The position numbers and the translations under genes were made by a program. Below the pieces are notes generated by a model. The model made no database searches. It was not told the origin of the DNA and saw nothing but the letters and a program-made list of their open reading frames with translations. A stretch of DNA of 64,000 nt from positions 4,402,001 to 4,466,000 of the forward strand of contig NC_012872.2 in assembly GCF_000003195.3 (NCBI RefSeq), in the 5' to 3' direction. The stretch is from Sorghum bicolor (lineage: Eukaryota; Streptophyta; Magnoliopsida; Poales; Poaceae). Positions 23,937-35,911 of the stretch are shown here, one piece after another. Position 1 is the first letter of the stretch. The number at the start of each line of letters is the position of its first letter.

Positions 23937-24259
23937 GGGAGCCGGGGTTCACAACTAAGAGAGAGAGTTCAGAAGGTTCACACACGCAACATTCTTTTCA
24001 CAGAGCAGCAGCCCGCACTCTGTCCACTCCAAGCTGAGACCTGAGACTTAGCCCTCTCTCGCAACCAGCTTGTACCCCCTACTGCAAGCACCTTTGGGTG
24101 CAAGGTTATACAGAATCCACAGCCACACTGGACGTAGGGCGTTCTTGGCCCGAACCAGTATAAACCCTCTGTGTCTCACTTGCATCACCATCCAAGCTTG
24201 GTCAGTCACGCAAACTTATACTTGTTAGTGCCTAGACCATGAGTCTAGACGCCGACAGT

Positions 24260-24277
24260 TGGCGCGCCAGGTAGGGG
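24260..24277 (+). other. Primer binding site
   Basis: TGGCGCGCCAGGTAGGGG begins two bases after the LTR end. TGG-starting sites here pair with a tRNA 3' end in Ty3/Gypsy elements. I do not assign the tRNA. Confidence 0.8.
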
Positions 24278-24319
24278 CCTTCTGCGTGACATTCACCTGT
24301 TCCTACTAGGAAGGTTTGG

Positions 24320-26826
24320 ATGGCAGACGGATTTCGCCCGCTCCGTCGCGGCACCATCATGGTGTTTGGGAGTTTGGAGTTCATGTCGCTCGGTTCCGGC
24401 TACGACATGGTCCTCCTCCCGCCACGTGACGACGTCGAGCCTAGCCCCGAGCCGATCCCACCACAGTCAGTGCGTGGGAGACGTTCGGGACACCATGCGG
24501 GGGGCTCACGGAGGGGGCGTGAGAGATCTAGGATCTCCGACCCTACCTCTGAGGCTAGGACCCGTCCGGCTTTTCCCCCGCATATTCCTCACCAGGTCGC
24601 CCGATCCTCCGGCCCGACAGGCGCTAGAGGAAGGGCTCGCAGGGCATCAAGCCCCGGTCTCAGGACCAACAGAGGATCATCGCGGCCTCCCGATCCGCCC
24701 CGGACGAAGGGGAAGGCAAGGACCGCACCCGTCCCCCGCAAGGGGGACAAAGGGGCCTCAACATCCCGTCCTCCTCCACCTACGGATGAAGGAGCAGCAG
24801 CGGCACCTCCTGAGTTACCTTTTGGGCTCAGGAATGCCGCCGCCACCTACGCCTCTTTCGTGAGCACTTCATTAAGTGCGTACGCGGAACTTCCAGGGCA
24901 CCATTTGAGGTCTACACTGGACCTCGTCTCCACACTGCCCGTCTCATCATACCCAGAGGACCTAACCTCGGGCGACGACGAGTGGGCTGACGCTGATTTC
25001 TCCGGGCGTGGTGACCCGGAGACTTTCATACGCTTCTTGGAGGCCAGCAACTATTGTCTCGGCTACTCCGACTCCGACGACGGAAGCTACAATCCGTCAC
25101 GAGAGTGCTTCAACTTAGAAGTCGGAGGCACGCCGCATGACGCCCAGGGGGACGCAGGGCCCTCTAGACAGGAGGACGCAACTCCACCCCCCAATCCAAC
25201 TCCCGGAACCAACCCCGGAGCCCGTGGGGTAGCATCTGCCCCCGCTGGGGGACACCGTCCTGACATCGCACAGCTCGATGAGCTGGAGGCCAGGCTCGAA
25301 GAAGAGCGCACACGCCTCCGCCAACTCCGCGAGGCCCTGGTCCGAGAGCCATCAGGCCGCGGGGATGGGGGCGAGGCTAGACGCCGCGCCGGTGACGTCA
25401 ACCGCCGTATCATCGAGGACCAGGGGGGTGACGCCCCAGTCATCAGCACGGCCAGCCAAAACGTGGTAGCCGCTGCGCTCCTCCTCAGGGCGATGCCCGA
25501 ACCATCGACCCCTGAGGGAAGAAGAGTGCGCCAGGGGTTACGTGGCCTCCTGGAGCAGGCTGTGGTGCAGAACGCGGAGAGTTCTGCCTCACAATCCCAT
25601 AGCACAAGACGTCGTGGGGACCGACCTCCCCCCCGAACAAGGCACCAACGGTGCAGGGTCCGCCGCTCCCTGACCCCCAAAGGGGCGACAAGGCCCCGTC
25701 GGTACACGAGCGCGTCGGAGCAGGCGCGGACGTGCGGGCCACCCTCGAGGCCTGGCGACGCGACAGGGACGAAGCCGAGTCCCGGCGTTACCGACCCCGC
25801 CGAGGTGGGAGGTACGACCCCGATCACGATCGCAGCACGTCACCAGAGCCTCCGGGTCCCCGCGTCTTCAGCGAAGCCATACGCAGGGCCAAGTTCCCGG
25901 CGCGATTCCGACAGCCCGCCAACCTCACCAAGTACTCAGGGGAAACGAACCCTGAGCTCTGGCTGGCGGATTACCGCCTAGCATGCCAGCTGGGTGGCGC
26001 GGATGACGACCTTCTCATCATCCGCAACCTCCCCCTCCACCTGGCCGATACGGCCAGGCCATGGCTCGAGCACCTCCCTGAGCGCATGATCCATGACTGG
26101 GCTGACCTGGTCAGAATCTTTGTCGGGAACTTCCAGGGCACATACGTGCGCCCTGGGAACTCCTGGGACCTCAGGAGCTGCCGGCAGAAGCCTGATGAGT
26201 CCCTCCGAGACTTCATCAGGCGATTCTCCAAACAGTGCACCGAGCTCCCCAACATCACGGACTCCGACGTGATCGGAGCCTTCATTTCCGGTACCACCTG
26301 CAAGGAGTTGGTGCACGAACTCGGACGCAAGACCCCCACGGGCACTAGCCAGCTGCTCGACATCGCCACCAACTTTGCCTCAGGCGAAGAGGCGGTCGGC
26401 GCCATTTTTTCCGACGGCGCAGCCAAAGGGAAGCAGAAGGCCGAGGCCACCGAAGCCTCAGGATCACGCGACCCCAAGAAGAAGAAGATGGGTCGCAAGG
26501 GGAAGCAGGGTCAGTCGGACGACCACCTAGTCGCCGCGGCTGATCGCAAGAACCCCAAGAGGGCTCCCGCTGGCCCCGGCCTCTTCGACGAAATGTTGAA
26601 GAAGTCGTGCCCCTATCACAGGGGGCCAACCAAACACACCCTTGAGGAGTGCACCGTCCTCCGTCGGTACTATACCGACATCATCGCCAAGGAGAGTGAC
26701 GAAGAGCCTCCCAAGGACGACGACCCCGAGGGGGAGGTTTTCCCCAAGATCAAGAACTACCTTCTGATCTTTGGGGGACGCGCGGCTCGCCTCACTGCGA
26801 GTCAAAGGAAACGCGAACTCCGATAA
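24320..26826 (+). pseudogene. Gypsy gag, frameshifted
   Basis: Structural capsid-type protein of the retroelement. The first frame starts with MADGFRPL at 24320 and runs to 25981 as a low-complexity, proline- and charge-rich region. The conserved retrotransposon gag core lies in another frame: YSGETNPELWLADYRLAC near 25,930, the WADLVRIFVGNFQG block, and RDFIRRFSKQC near 26,210. A frame change is therefore needed between about 25,560 and 25,750. A knuckle-like CPYHRGPTKHTLEEC lies at about 26,609. The frame stops at TAA 26824-26826, in phase with the following protease region, so the stop probably interrupts a gag-pol polyprotein. GC content is high, as in the rest of the internal region. Confidence 0.82.
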
Positions 26827-29800
26827 GTCTGCGCAATCAGCACAGCCGCGCCCTCGTACCTCAAATGGTCTGAGAGCGCGATCACGTTCGACAGGCAGGA
26901 TCACCCGGATCGGATTCCCAATCCAGGGAGCTATCCGTTGATCGTCGACCCCATCATCGCCGAGACCCGTCTCACTAAGGTGCTGATGGATGGAGGCAGC
27001 GGCCTCAACATACTCTACGCCGAGACTCTGGCCCTCATGGGGATCAGCAAGTCCCGGCTGAGGAACGACACTGCGCCATTCCATGGAGTGGTGCCGGGAC
27101 ATCGTGCCCACCCCCTCGGACAGATCGATCTGCCCGTCTGCTTCGGGACCCCGACAACTTCAGACGAGAGGTCCTCACTTTCGATGTAGTTGGGTTCCCA
27201 GGGACCTACCACGCCATCCTGGGACGACCATGCTACGCTAAGTTCATGGCCATCCCTAACTACACCTACCTCAAACTCAAGATGTCAGGGCCAAAGGGCA
27301 TCATCACCGTCAGCACGACCAGTCAGCACGCCTACCAGTGCGACGTCGAGTGCGTCGAGCAGGCCGAGGCTCTGGCAGAATCTCTGGCCATTCTTACCGG
27401 CCTCGGCGACTGCGACCAGGACGTCTTCGACCCCAAACGTCACACCGGGAGCTTCGAACCGGCGGAGGAAACTAAGCTAGTCTTCCTCGACCCCGGAGCC
27501 TCAGAGGGCAAGGCGTTGAGGATCAGCTCCAGCCTCGACCCCAAATAGGAAGTGGTGCTCGTCGACTTTCTCCGCGCAAACACCGACATATTTGCGTGGA
27601 GTCCCTCGGACATGCCTGGAATACCGAGGGAAGTCGCCGAGCACTCCTTGGACATCCGAGCCGGCTCCAAGCCCGTGAAGCAACGCCTGCGCCGATTCGA
27701 CGAGGAGAAGCGTCGGGCCATCGGGGAAGAGATCCACAAGCTACTGGCGGCCGGATTCATCAAGGAGGTATTCCATCCCGAGTGGTTAGCCAACCCCGTG
27801 TTGGTTAAAAAGAAAAATGGAAAGTGGAGGATGTGTGTAGACTATACTAGTTTAAATAAAGCATGTCCAAAGAATCCCTTTCCATTGCCTCGTATTGATC
27901 AGATAGTTGACTCCACCGCGGGATGTGAAATTTTGTCTTTTCTTGATGCTTACTCCGGCTACCACCAAATCAAGATGAAAGAATCCGACCAGCTCGCGAC
28001 TTCATTCATCACCCCTTTCGGAATGTATTGCTACGTAACCATGCCTTTCGGCCTCAAGAACGCGGGGGCTACATATCAACGATGTATGCTCCAGGTTTTT
28101 GGGAACCTTATAGGCAAAACAGTGGAGGCTTACGTAGACGACATTGTCATCAAGTCCACGAAAGCAAGCGGCCTGGTTGCCGACCTAGAAGAAACATTCC
28201 GATGCCTTAGGGCGAAAGGGATCAGACTCAACCCCGAAAAGTGCATTTTCGGGGTCCCCCGAGGCATGCTCCTTGGGTTTATTGTGTCTGAGCGGGGAAT
28301 CGAGGCCAACCCAGAAAAGGTCTCGGCCATCGCGAATATGGGCCCCATTCGTAACCTAAAGGGAGTACAGAGGGTAATGGGATGTCTAGCCTCCCTAAGT
28401 CGTTTCATTTCTCGCCTCGGGGAAAAAGGGCTGCCTCTGTATAGGTTACTTAGGAAATCTAAGCACTTTTCCTAGACCCCCGAGGCCCAGGAAGCCTTTG
28501 ACAAGCTCAAGGCTTTGCTCACCAACCCTCCCATCCTGGTGCCCCCCGCCGAGGGGGAACCACTACTTCTCTACGTCGCAGCCACTGATCAGGTGGCCAG
28601 CGCAGCTATCGTGGTCGAGAGGAAGGAAGAGGGGTACGCCCTGCCGGTCCAAAGGCCGGTATACTTCATCAGTGAGGTACTCTCCGACACAAAGACCCGA
28701 TACCCACAGATCCAAAAATTACTCTACGCTGTAGTGTTGGCTCGGCGCAAGCTCCGACATTACTTTGAATCTCACCAAGTCTCAGTGGTCTCATCTTTCC
28801 CTTTGGGAGAAGTGATTCAGAACCGAGAGGCCAACGGGAGGATTGCCAAATGGGCCATAAAGCTCATGGGCGATGGGGTCACTTATGAGCCTCGCAAGGC
28901 CATAAAGTCCCAGGTCTTGGCCGACTTTGTGGCGGAATGGACTGGGACTCAGCTCCCACCCCCACAAATCCAGCACGAATGTTGGACCATGTACTTCGAC
29001 GGGTCTTTGATGAAAACTGGGGCCGGCGCAGGCCTCGTCTTCATCTCGCCCCTCGGGGTAAGGATGCGATACGCGATCCGACTCCATTTCCCTGTTTCGA
29101 ATAATGCAGCAGAGTACGAGGCCCTTGTTAACGGTCTCCACATCGCGATCGAGCTTGGGATCAAACGGCTCGACATCCGAGGCGATTCTAGACTCATCAT
29201 CGATCAAGTCATGAAAGAGTCCAGCTGCCATGACACCAAGATGGACGCGTACTGCAAAGCGGTTCGACGCCTGGAAGAAAAGTTCGACGGCCTCGAACTT
29301 AACCACGTGTTAAGGAAGTATAATGAGGCCGCCGACGCGCTCGCCAAGATGGCATCCGAGCGGGCCACGGTCCCCCCGGATGTTTTCGTCAGCGACCTCT
29401 ACAGACCTTCCGTCGACTACAAGGACGACGGGGGGTCGGACGAACCCCCCAGCGAACAGAGTGCCGACCCCAGAGACGTTGTCGCTCAAGAACAGGAGGC
29501 CATGGACTTCGAGCCAGAGCCACCTGCATCTGACGACTCGCCTGATTGGCGCTACCCTTTGCTTCAACGCCTGGTCGACGGCACTTTGCCCCTCGACCAG
29601 GCCGAAGCAAGGCGCGTGGCTCGTCGTGCCAAGACCTTTATCCTCCTTGATGGGGAGATGTACAAGCGAAGCCCCTCGGGCGTCCTCATGCGGTGCGTCC
29701 CACGTCAAGAGGGGGTCAAGCTCCTACAGGACATTCACTCGGGGGCTTGTGGCCATCACGCCGCGCCTCGGACGTTGGTAGGAAATGCCTTCCGACAAGG

Positions 29801-30781
29801 TTTCTACTGGCCCACCGCCGTAGCCGACGCCACAGAGATCGTCAGGGCCTGTAAGGGATGTCAATTTTATGCCGGCAGATACATCTACCCGCTCAGGCCC
29901 TGCAAACGATCCCCATCACCTGGCCTTTCGCTGTCTGGGGCCTCGACCTGGTCGGGCCTCTGCAGAAAGCGCCCGAGGGCTTCACACACTTACTTGTCAC
30001 CATCGACAAGTTCTCCAAGTGGATCGAAGTCCGACCCATTACAAGGATCAAGGCCGAGCAAGCAATGTTGTTTTTCACGGACATCATCCATCGATTTGGG
30101 GTACCGAACTCCATAATCACCGACAACGGCACACAGTTCACCGGACGAAAGTTCTTGCAGTTCTGCGACAGACACCACATACGTGTGGACTGGGCGGCAG
30201 TGGCTCACCCCAAGACCAACGGTCAAGTGGAGCGTGCCAATGGCATGATCCTCCAGGGTTTGAAGCCCAGGATTTTCAACCGACTGAACAAGTTTGGAAA
30301 AAGGTGGCTCAAAGAGCTACCGGCCGTCGTCTGGAGTCTGAGAACCTCCCGAAGGCGAGCCACAGGCTTCACCCCGTTCTTCATGGTCTACGGGTCGGAA
30401 GCTGTCCTCCCTACTGATCTGGAGTACGGGTCTCCGAGGGTACAAGCCTACGACGAAAATTGCGGCAAAACATTCCAAGAAGACACGCTGGACCAGCTGG
30501 ATGAAGCCAGGGATGTAGCCCTCTTACACTCTGCCAAATACCAGCAGGCCCTCCGCTGATACCACGCATGACGAATCCGAGGCCGAGCCTTACAAGTCGG
30601 CGACTTGGTGCTAAGGCTCAGACAAGACAACAAGGGTCGTCACAAGCTCACACCCCCCTGGGAAGGACCTTTCGTCATCGCCGAGGTTCTCCGACCCGGC
30701 ACTTACAAGCTCGCCAATGAAGCAGGGGAGGTCTTCAGAAACGCATGGAAGATAGAACAGCTACGTCGCTTTTACCCCTAG
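26827..30781 (+). pseudogene. Gypsy pol (protease, RT, two RNase H, integrase), multiply broken
   Basis: The aspartic protease site VLMDGGSG is at about 26,980. The reverse transcriptase has KKKNGKWRMCVDY near 27,808, TPFGMY, MPFGLKNA and catalytic YVDD at 28131-28142. A first RNase H-like region covers about 28,520-28,930 and an archaeal-type RNase H ([21 protein letters not shown]) about 28,980-29,330. The integrase has an HHCC zinc site at 29,733-29,865, core Asp at 29945 and 30122, and Glu at 30230, then a C-terminal domain ending at TAG 30779. Breaks are a 1-nt loss near 27,150, stops at 27546, 28473, 30557 and 30569, and a 1-nt loss near 29,872. All catalytic residues I looked for remain, so decay is recent. 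Confidence 0.9.
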
Positions 30782-31359
30782 AACTTTTGTAAAAATTTTC
30801 GTTCGTTCATCATCATGGAGGAATAAATGAAAGTTTAAGTTATATGGCCCTTTTTTGTCAGGGAGCCTCGGACCTGCCCAGCAGTGTCCCAGCCTCCCTC
30901 GGGGGCTACTTAGGGGGGAACCCCCCGTGTCAGCTCTAAACCTTTTTCCTTCTCTCGCGCAAGTTAAAAGAACTCTGACCCATGGTCCTTTCCCCCTTTT
31001 CTCTTAGAAAGTTTTCGGGAAACCGGAAACTCGCCCCGAAAATCTTAAGGCATGAGCACTAGGAAAGGTCAGCGCTCACGAGCAAGGGACCGCTCCTACT
31101 CACCTTAGATCCGCGGGACGGAATCGGACTTCTAAAAAACCACTAAGGGAAAAAGGAAGAGGACTTCGGCTTGGGGTTTCTGGTTACCGCAAGGAACTTA
31201 CCCGACCTCACGCTGCCGAGGTCGGATCGGTATAAGGAAAAAGAAAACAGCTTAAAGAGCCATTAAAAAAATATCTGCTTTCAACATTAGACATTGTATA
31301 TATATGTTGCACGGCCCACCGGCCTCAACACCCACAAAAAGAAAAATAAACTAAGAATC
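30782..31359. other. Non-coding spacer between pol and the antisense gene
   Basis: Contains a polypurine-tract-like copy (cctccctcgggggctact near 30,892) and otherwise no recognised feature; it includes the expected 3' ends of both convergent transcripts. Confidence 0.5.
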
Positions 31360-34300
31360 CTACTGCCCTGTCCACTTAGGTCCTTGAGCCCCGAGGGGGG
31401 GAAGCTCCGCCTCGTCATCGAAGAAGGTGGCCAAGGCATCTCCAGGGGCAGCCACGGCGTCCTCAAGCCTCTGCACCTCCTCCTGGGCCTCAGTCTCATC
31501 ATCCGGGAGAACTAGCCCTCACAGACTGTCGGCAAATCAATGCCGGCATAGTGAGAGCTCACCACCGCCAGGGCTTTCTTCACCCCGGCGTGGAGTGCCT
31601 CCCTCATCCTCTCCCCGGCCCGGGAGTAAAGGGCTTCGACCCGACTGCGCAACGACGACCCCGACGCCGATACCCCGAGCCCCTTACACGCTGAGGTAAC
31701 CACGGCTTCAAGAGCCGAGCGGTCTGAAGCCTCGGCGTCAAGGGACCTTTGTAGGGCCTCGGCAGCAGAGGACGTCTCGACCACCTTCCTCTCCAATTCT
31801 GGTTGAAGCAAAAAGTCAAGAAAAGCAAACTCAAAAAGTATAAAGGAGTCCGGGGTAAAGGGCGCAAGTCTTACCCTCGGCACGCCTCTCGTGCTCCGCC
31901 GAGCTCTGATGCCAGCGGGCCACCTCGCTCAGGGCCCCGGACAGGTCGGTCTGGGCTTGGTTCAAGGCAAGGTCTTTTTCAGCGAGCAAAGCTTCAAGCC
32001 GAGCGACCTCACCCTTGTACCCCTCAGCCGCCGCCTTCTGCGCCTCAGACTCTTGGGTGAGGACCCCAATCCTCTCCTCCAGGGGGGCGACCTTATCCCG
32101 GGCCTCCCGAGCCTCGGTGGCCAGTGCCGAGCACTTCTGCCGAAGCTCGGCAGAAATCTCGCACTCCTTCGCGAGCTCTACCTCTGCCGCCTCCCTGGCA
32201 GCCCTCTCGTTCTCGAAGGACGCCCTGGCATCCCTTTCGCGACGGAGAAATACTGACTTCTCCAGGGAGGTGGCCTTGAGCGCCTATAAGATCGAAAGTC
32301 ACACGGGGAGTTAATATCGCAAAGCAAGGACAAAATTACTTCACAACACGAGTGAAAATCTTACCTGAGCTAGATTGAACATATCACGGCCCACGAGCTG
32401 AGAAGCTCGGTTAAGGGCCTCGACACCAGCGCGCCCACACGCGTCCAGACCCTGCCAGAGGTAATTCTCTGACGGGTCATCCAGAACGAATCTGGCTCCC
32501 CCCTCGGCATCGTCAAGGTTGGGCCAGATTACGGGGCTCTTGCCCCATCCGGCACCTTCCTCCCCTCCCGCCGCGGGGGCCTCGGGCGCCGCGCTGGACC
32601 CCACGATGGCTCGGCCTCCCTCGGTATGCGCAGGTCGGCCCGCGCCCCCCAGATCAGCATCTCCCGAAGGAGGCACAGCCTCGGGGGCAAGGGCCGTCCC
32701 CTCCAGTCCTTGGGGCTTCGGCGCCCCCGTGTCTTGCCCCTGGTGACGCCCTGCCTCCTCGTAGCCCGGAGGTGGCGGCGACACGGGCCTAGCCGACCCA
32801 GGGGTTGACTGAGCCCCCCTCTTCACAGCTTTCAGGGGGGCCAGCGCCACCGAAGGCGCCTTTTGCTTAGGGCTGGAGGGACAATATCAAGTTAGAAGAA
32901 AGAGAAAAACAAAAAATCAGCAGAAGGATCAGGAATCCTATCCCTACCTCGCCCGAGGAGCAGACTTCTTACGGGAGCTCGGCGCTCCTTGGGGGTCTCC
33001 CGCGGTGCTAGGGACCGTCGGTTGGACCCCTGCCTCGCCTACCGACGGCGCAGGAGGCGCCATAATGGCCTCGGCCTGCGACACCTCCACGGGGGCACTG
33101 GCTCCCGCCCCGGACGTTGGGGAGGGCTCGGCCCGACCCTCCGGCACTACTGGGTGAGGGGGCTCCTCGAGCTCTGCCCCCGACGCCTTCTCCCCCTCTT
33201 GGGGGCTCACGGGGGCTGGATCCTGGCGTGGGGCGCTGTCCTCGTCTTCCACAACGATGTGGGGGACGGGCTGCCCGCCCTCCGGCGCCTGGGTTCCCTC
33301 GGGGGCCTCCGACCCACCTCGGGCCATTGACCCCTCTGGGGCCTCGATCCCCCCGGCAGCAGGGACTGCGTCGTCCTCCTCCATCAGCTCATCGAGCCAG
33401 TCGACGTCGCCGCCCCCGCCCTCTATCTCCGAGACCGAAGTCTCGGGAGACGAAGGCGGGGCGACGCCCGCCTTCTCGGCTTCACGATGATTTTTGGCGG
33501 AGATCTCCCGCCGCTGCGCTTTTCGCGCTGCTTTGGCCTTCTTGTCCTCCTTCTTCTGCTCCTCGTTCCGGGCCCGTTTCTTGGCCCGAATTTCCTTGTC
33601 CTCTGGGACACGGGGTGGGGAATCCTTGACAACCCCCATCCTCTGCGAACGATCAGGAGTCAAGGAAAAGGCAAGAAGAAAACGAGAAGAAGGCGCAAAA
33701 AATCCATACTTACCAGGGAAATGTAGCCCTTTTCAGGGTGCATCGGCACCACCCGGGAATTCTTCATCTCCGGGTGCGTCGTCTTCTCGACCCGGGCGGC
33801 GATGTCCGAAGCCGATATCGGCTCGGCTAACATCCTCGTCCCTTCCCAAGGGACGTCCCGGGTCATCCCGAACATGGGTACCCGGCGCTGCGCCAGCGGA
33901 AGCAGGCTCCTCTTATGGAACGCTACCGCCACCGTGGCCGCAGTGACTCAGGCCTCCCGCAGCTTCTGAAGCCCCACAAAAAGCGGGGCGAGCCTCTTCT
34001 GCTCCTCGGCCGGAGCGCCCCACACCCACTTCTGGGGGGCCTCTGTCACCATCCTCCCAGTGTACTTCGGCAGGAGACCGCCGTCATTCCGGAGGTAGAA
34101 CCATGCGCTCTACCACCCCCGGTTTGACGACGGCATCGAACTCCAGATGTACAATCCGGACCGCTGCTAACGAAGCTGCAGCGTGCAGCCGCCGGCTCGC
34201 AGGGGGATCTTCTCCTTCCCCACGTACCGGCCGACATGTCCGCCTTGAAGAGGTGAAGCCAGAGGTTCCAATTGACAGGAACCCCCAGGAACCCCTCACA

Positions 34301-34603
34301 AACTGTGGCGAAGACAGCGGCCTGCATCACCGAGTTGGGATTCAGGTTGTGCAGCTCCACCTCGTCGTAGTCGAGGATGGCCCTGATCAGACGGCCGGCC
34401 GGAACCCCGAACCCTCGGTCTAAGAACGACAGGAAGCAGACCACAAAGCCCGGCGGCGGGTTTGGCTCCCTGTCGTTCGCCGAGGGAACGATCCACTCCG
34501 GGAACCCGACGTCCTTGAGGGGACGAAGGATCCCGGCCTTCACGCGCGCCTCCAGCGCGGACTTGGTCACATTGCTGGGCGGCCACACCTCGACGTCGGC
34601 CAT
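31360..34603 (-). pseudogene. Antisense gene of the Gypsy element (plant gypsy 'transposase_28'-type ORF), broken
   Basis: Read as complement(31360..31798, 31875..32283, 32365..32872, 32948..33642, 33714..34603), with good GT-AG borders and consistent phase at each junction. Exon 1 starts MADVEVWPP and carries the conserved domain of the 'putative gypsy type transposon' proteins (GFPEWIVPS, NPNSVMQAA, WFYLRNDG). Exons 2 and 3 are acidic and proline-rich. Exons 4 and 5 are a long heptad-type coiled coil ending KWTGQ. Damage consists of a frame change near 34,230, stops at 34167-34169, 34110-34112 and 33948-33950, and a 1-nt loss near 31,515. The function of this family is unknown. Its antisense position is typical of Tat-lineage elements, where it may be expressed from its own promoter near the 3' LTR. 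Confidence 0.82.
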
Positions 34604-35895
34604 GGCTTCAGAAGGAAGAGGAGAGTCTGCGCGGTGGAGATGGAAGAGATGGCCGAAGAAAGAGTGGGAGGCAGGGGCTTTGTGGCGCAGGAGCGAGAGA
34701 AAAGAAATCAAGCCCCCAACGGCCGCTTTTATAGGAGGGGCGAGCCACGACCACGCCCCTGCGAGGAAGGCCAAGCGAGAGAGAGGGAGAGAGCAACCGT
34801 CGCCCACTCAGGTGAAAAACTCGAAGCGCCAACTCCCTCCGATTCCCGCGCCCGCCACACGCGCGCATTAATTTCGCAGGCGAAACGTCCCATCCGGCCG
34901 GGGCGAGACGCGCCTCAAAAGAAGCGCCCTGAAAAGTTATGTCAGGGCGGTTCCTTCCAGGGGACGCGGCGCCCGACCCCCCGCGGACCAAGCGTCGCAG
35001 GGAGGACTCCGTCGGGCGCAAGATTCCGTCTCGCCCGACCCCATCACGACCCCGAGCAAAAACTGCAAGACGGTTTCCCGTCGGGCACAAATGCCGTCTC
35101 GCCCGACCCCGACGCTACAAAACGAATTTGAAAAAAAAAAGCCTTTCGAGGCCCAAAATCCCCAGGCCATGGCCACCTACGTTCCAGAGGTTGCGAGATT
35201 GACCTGCGACACAGGTTCGAACAGTCGCCTCAGGATAACTGAGCGAGGGATGACTGAAGATGAGCACAATAGAGGCCAAGGTCCGAGCCCAACAGGGAGT
35301 CGGCGCATCTTTACAGTCATATCCGAGACCCATGCGGGTGTCACGTGAGTGGGATCCCATCGAGGGAGGCATCGAGCCCTCGGAACCTAACGAACGGTTC
35401 CGACATCCACCGTGACTGCCCTCGGGTACTTTTTGAGATGTGCCCATAAGGCCACTAGCCGACCCCTATCGAACGGGACTCGGACATCCACTCGGATCTA
35501 CCCGCATGCAGCTCCCAGGAAACGTCGTCACTCGCCCTTCGAGGGTAGTACGGCACGACCCACTCCTCCTCCGAGCGAAAGGAAGAATGAGGGACGTAAT
35601 TACAAGACGAGAAAGAACCTGATCGACCCTTGCGGGGAAAGGGCTCGGGGGCTTCCTCGCACCATGGGAACAGGCACTACGTGTAAAGAACACGCAACCT
35701 ATCCCTTAAAAACACTCCAGACTATAGTTGTCATAGGGTGAAAGCCTTTGAAGGAATAACATCATTCCTCCAAAAGGCTCGGGGGCTACACCCGGCGGGT
35801 GCGCTCGCGCGCACCCCCCGGAGAAAAATAAAAGGTTCCTAGTCAACTACAGTCCCTGGGGAAAGAACCTCTAAAGAGGTGACCTCACCCCTTCA
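34604..35895. other. Gypsy 3' internal spacer with LTR-like repeats
   Basis: Probable promoter side of the antisense gene. At 34,960-35,110 it has repeats of the type cgtcgggcgcaagattccgt and ctcgcccgacccc that resemble the LTR 38-bp unit. Polypurine-tract-like ggctcgggggctac copies occur near 35,643 (variant) and 35,776. No plus-strand gene is supported. Confidence 0.6.
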
Positions 35896-35911
35896 GAGGC
35901 TCGGGGGCTAC
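35896..35911 (+). other. Polypurine tract
   Basis: GAGGCTCGGGGGCTAC directly precedes the 3' LTR, the expected priming site of plus-strand DNA. Three related copies lie upstream. Confidence 0.7.

Larger units (their letters stand above)
23169..24257 (+). repeat. 5' LTR
   Basis: Starts TGTTGGGTACC and ends CCGACA. It is 1,089 bp and holds six 38-bp tandem units and a TATA box at 23929-23936. Its sequence is repeated at 35912-36949. Confidence 0.92.
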
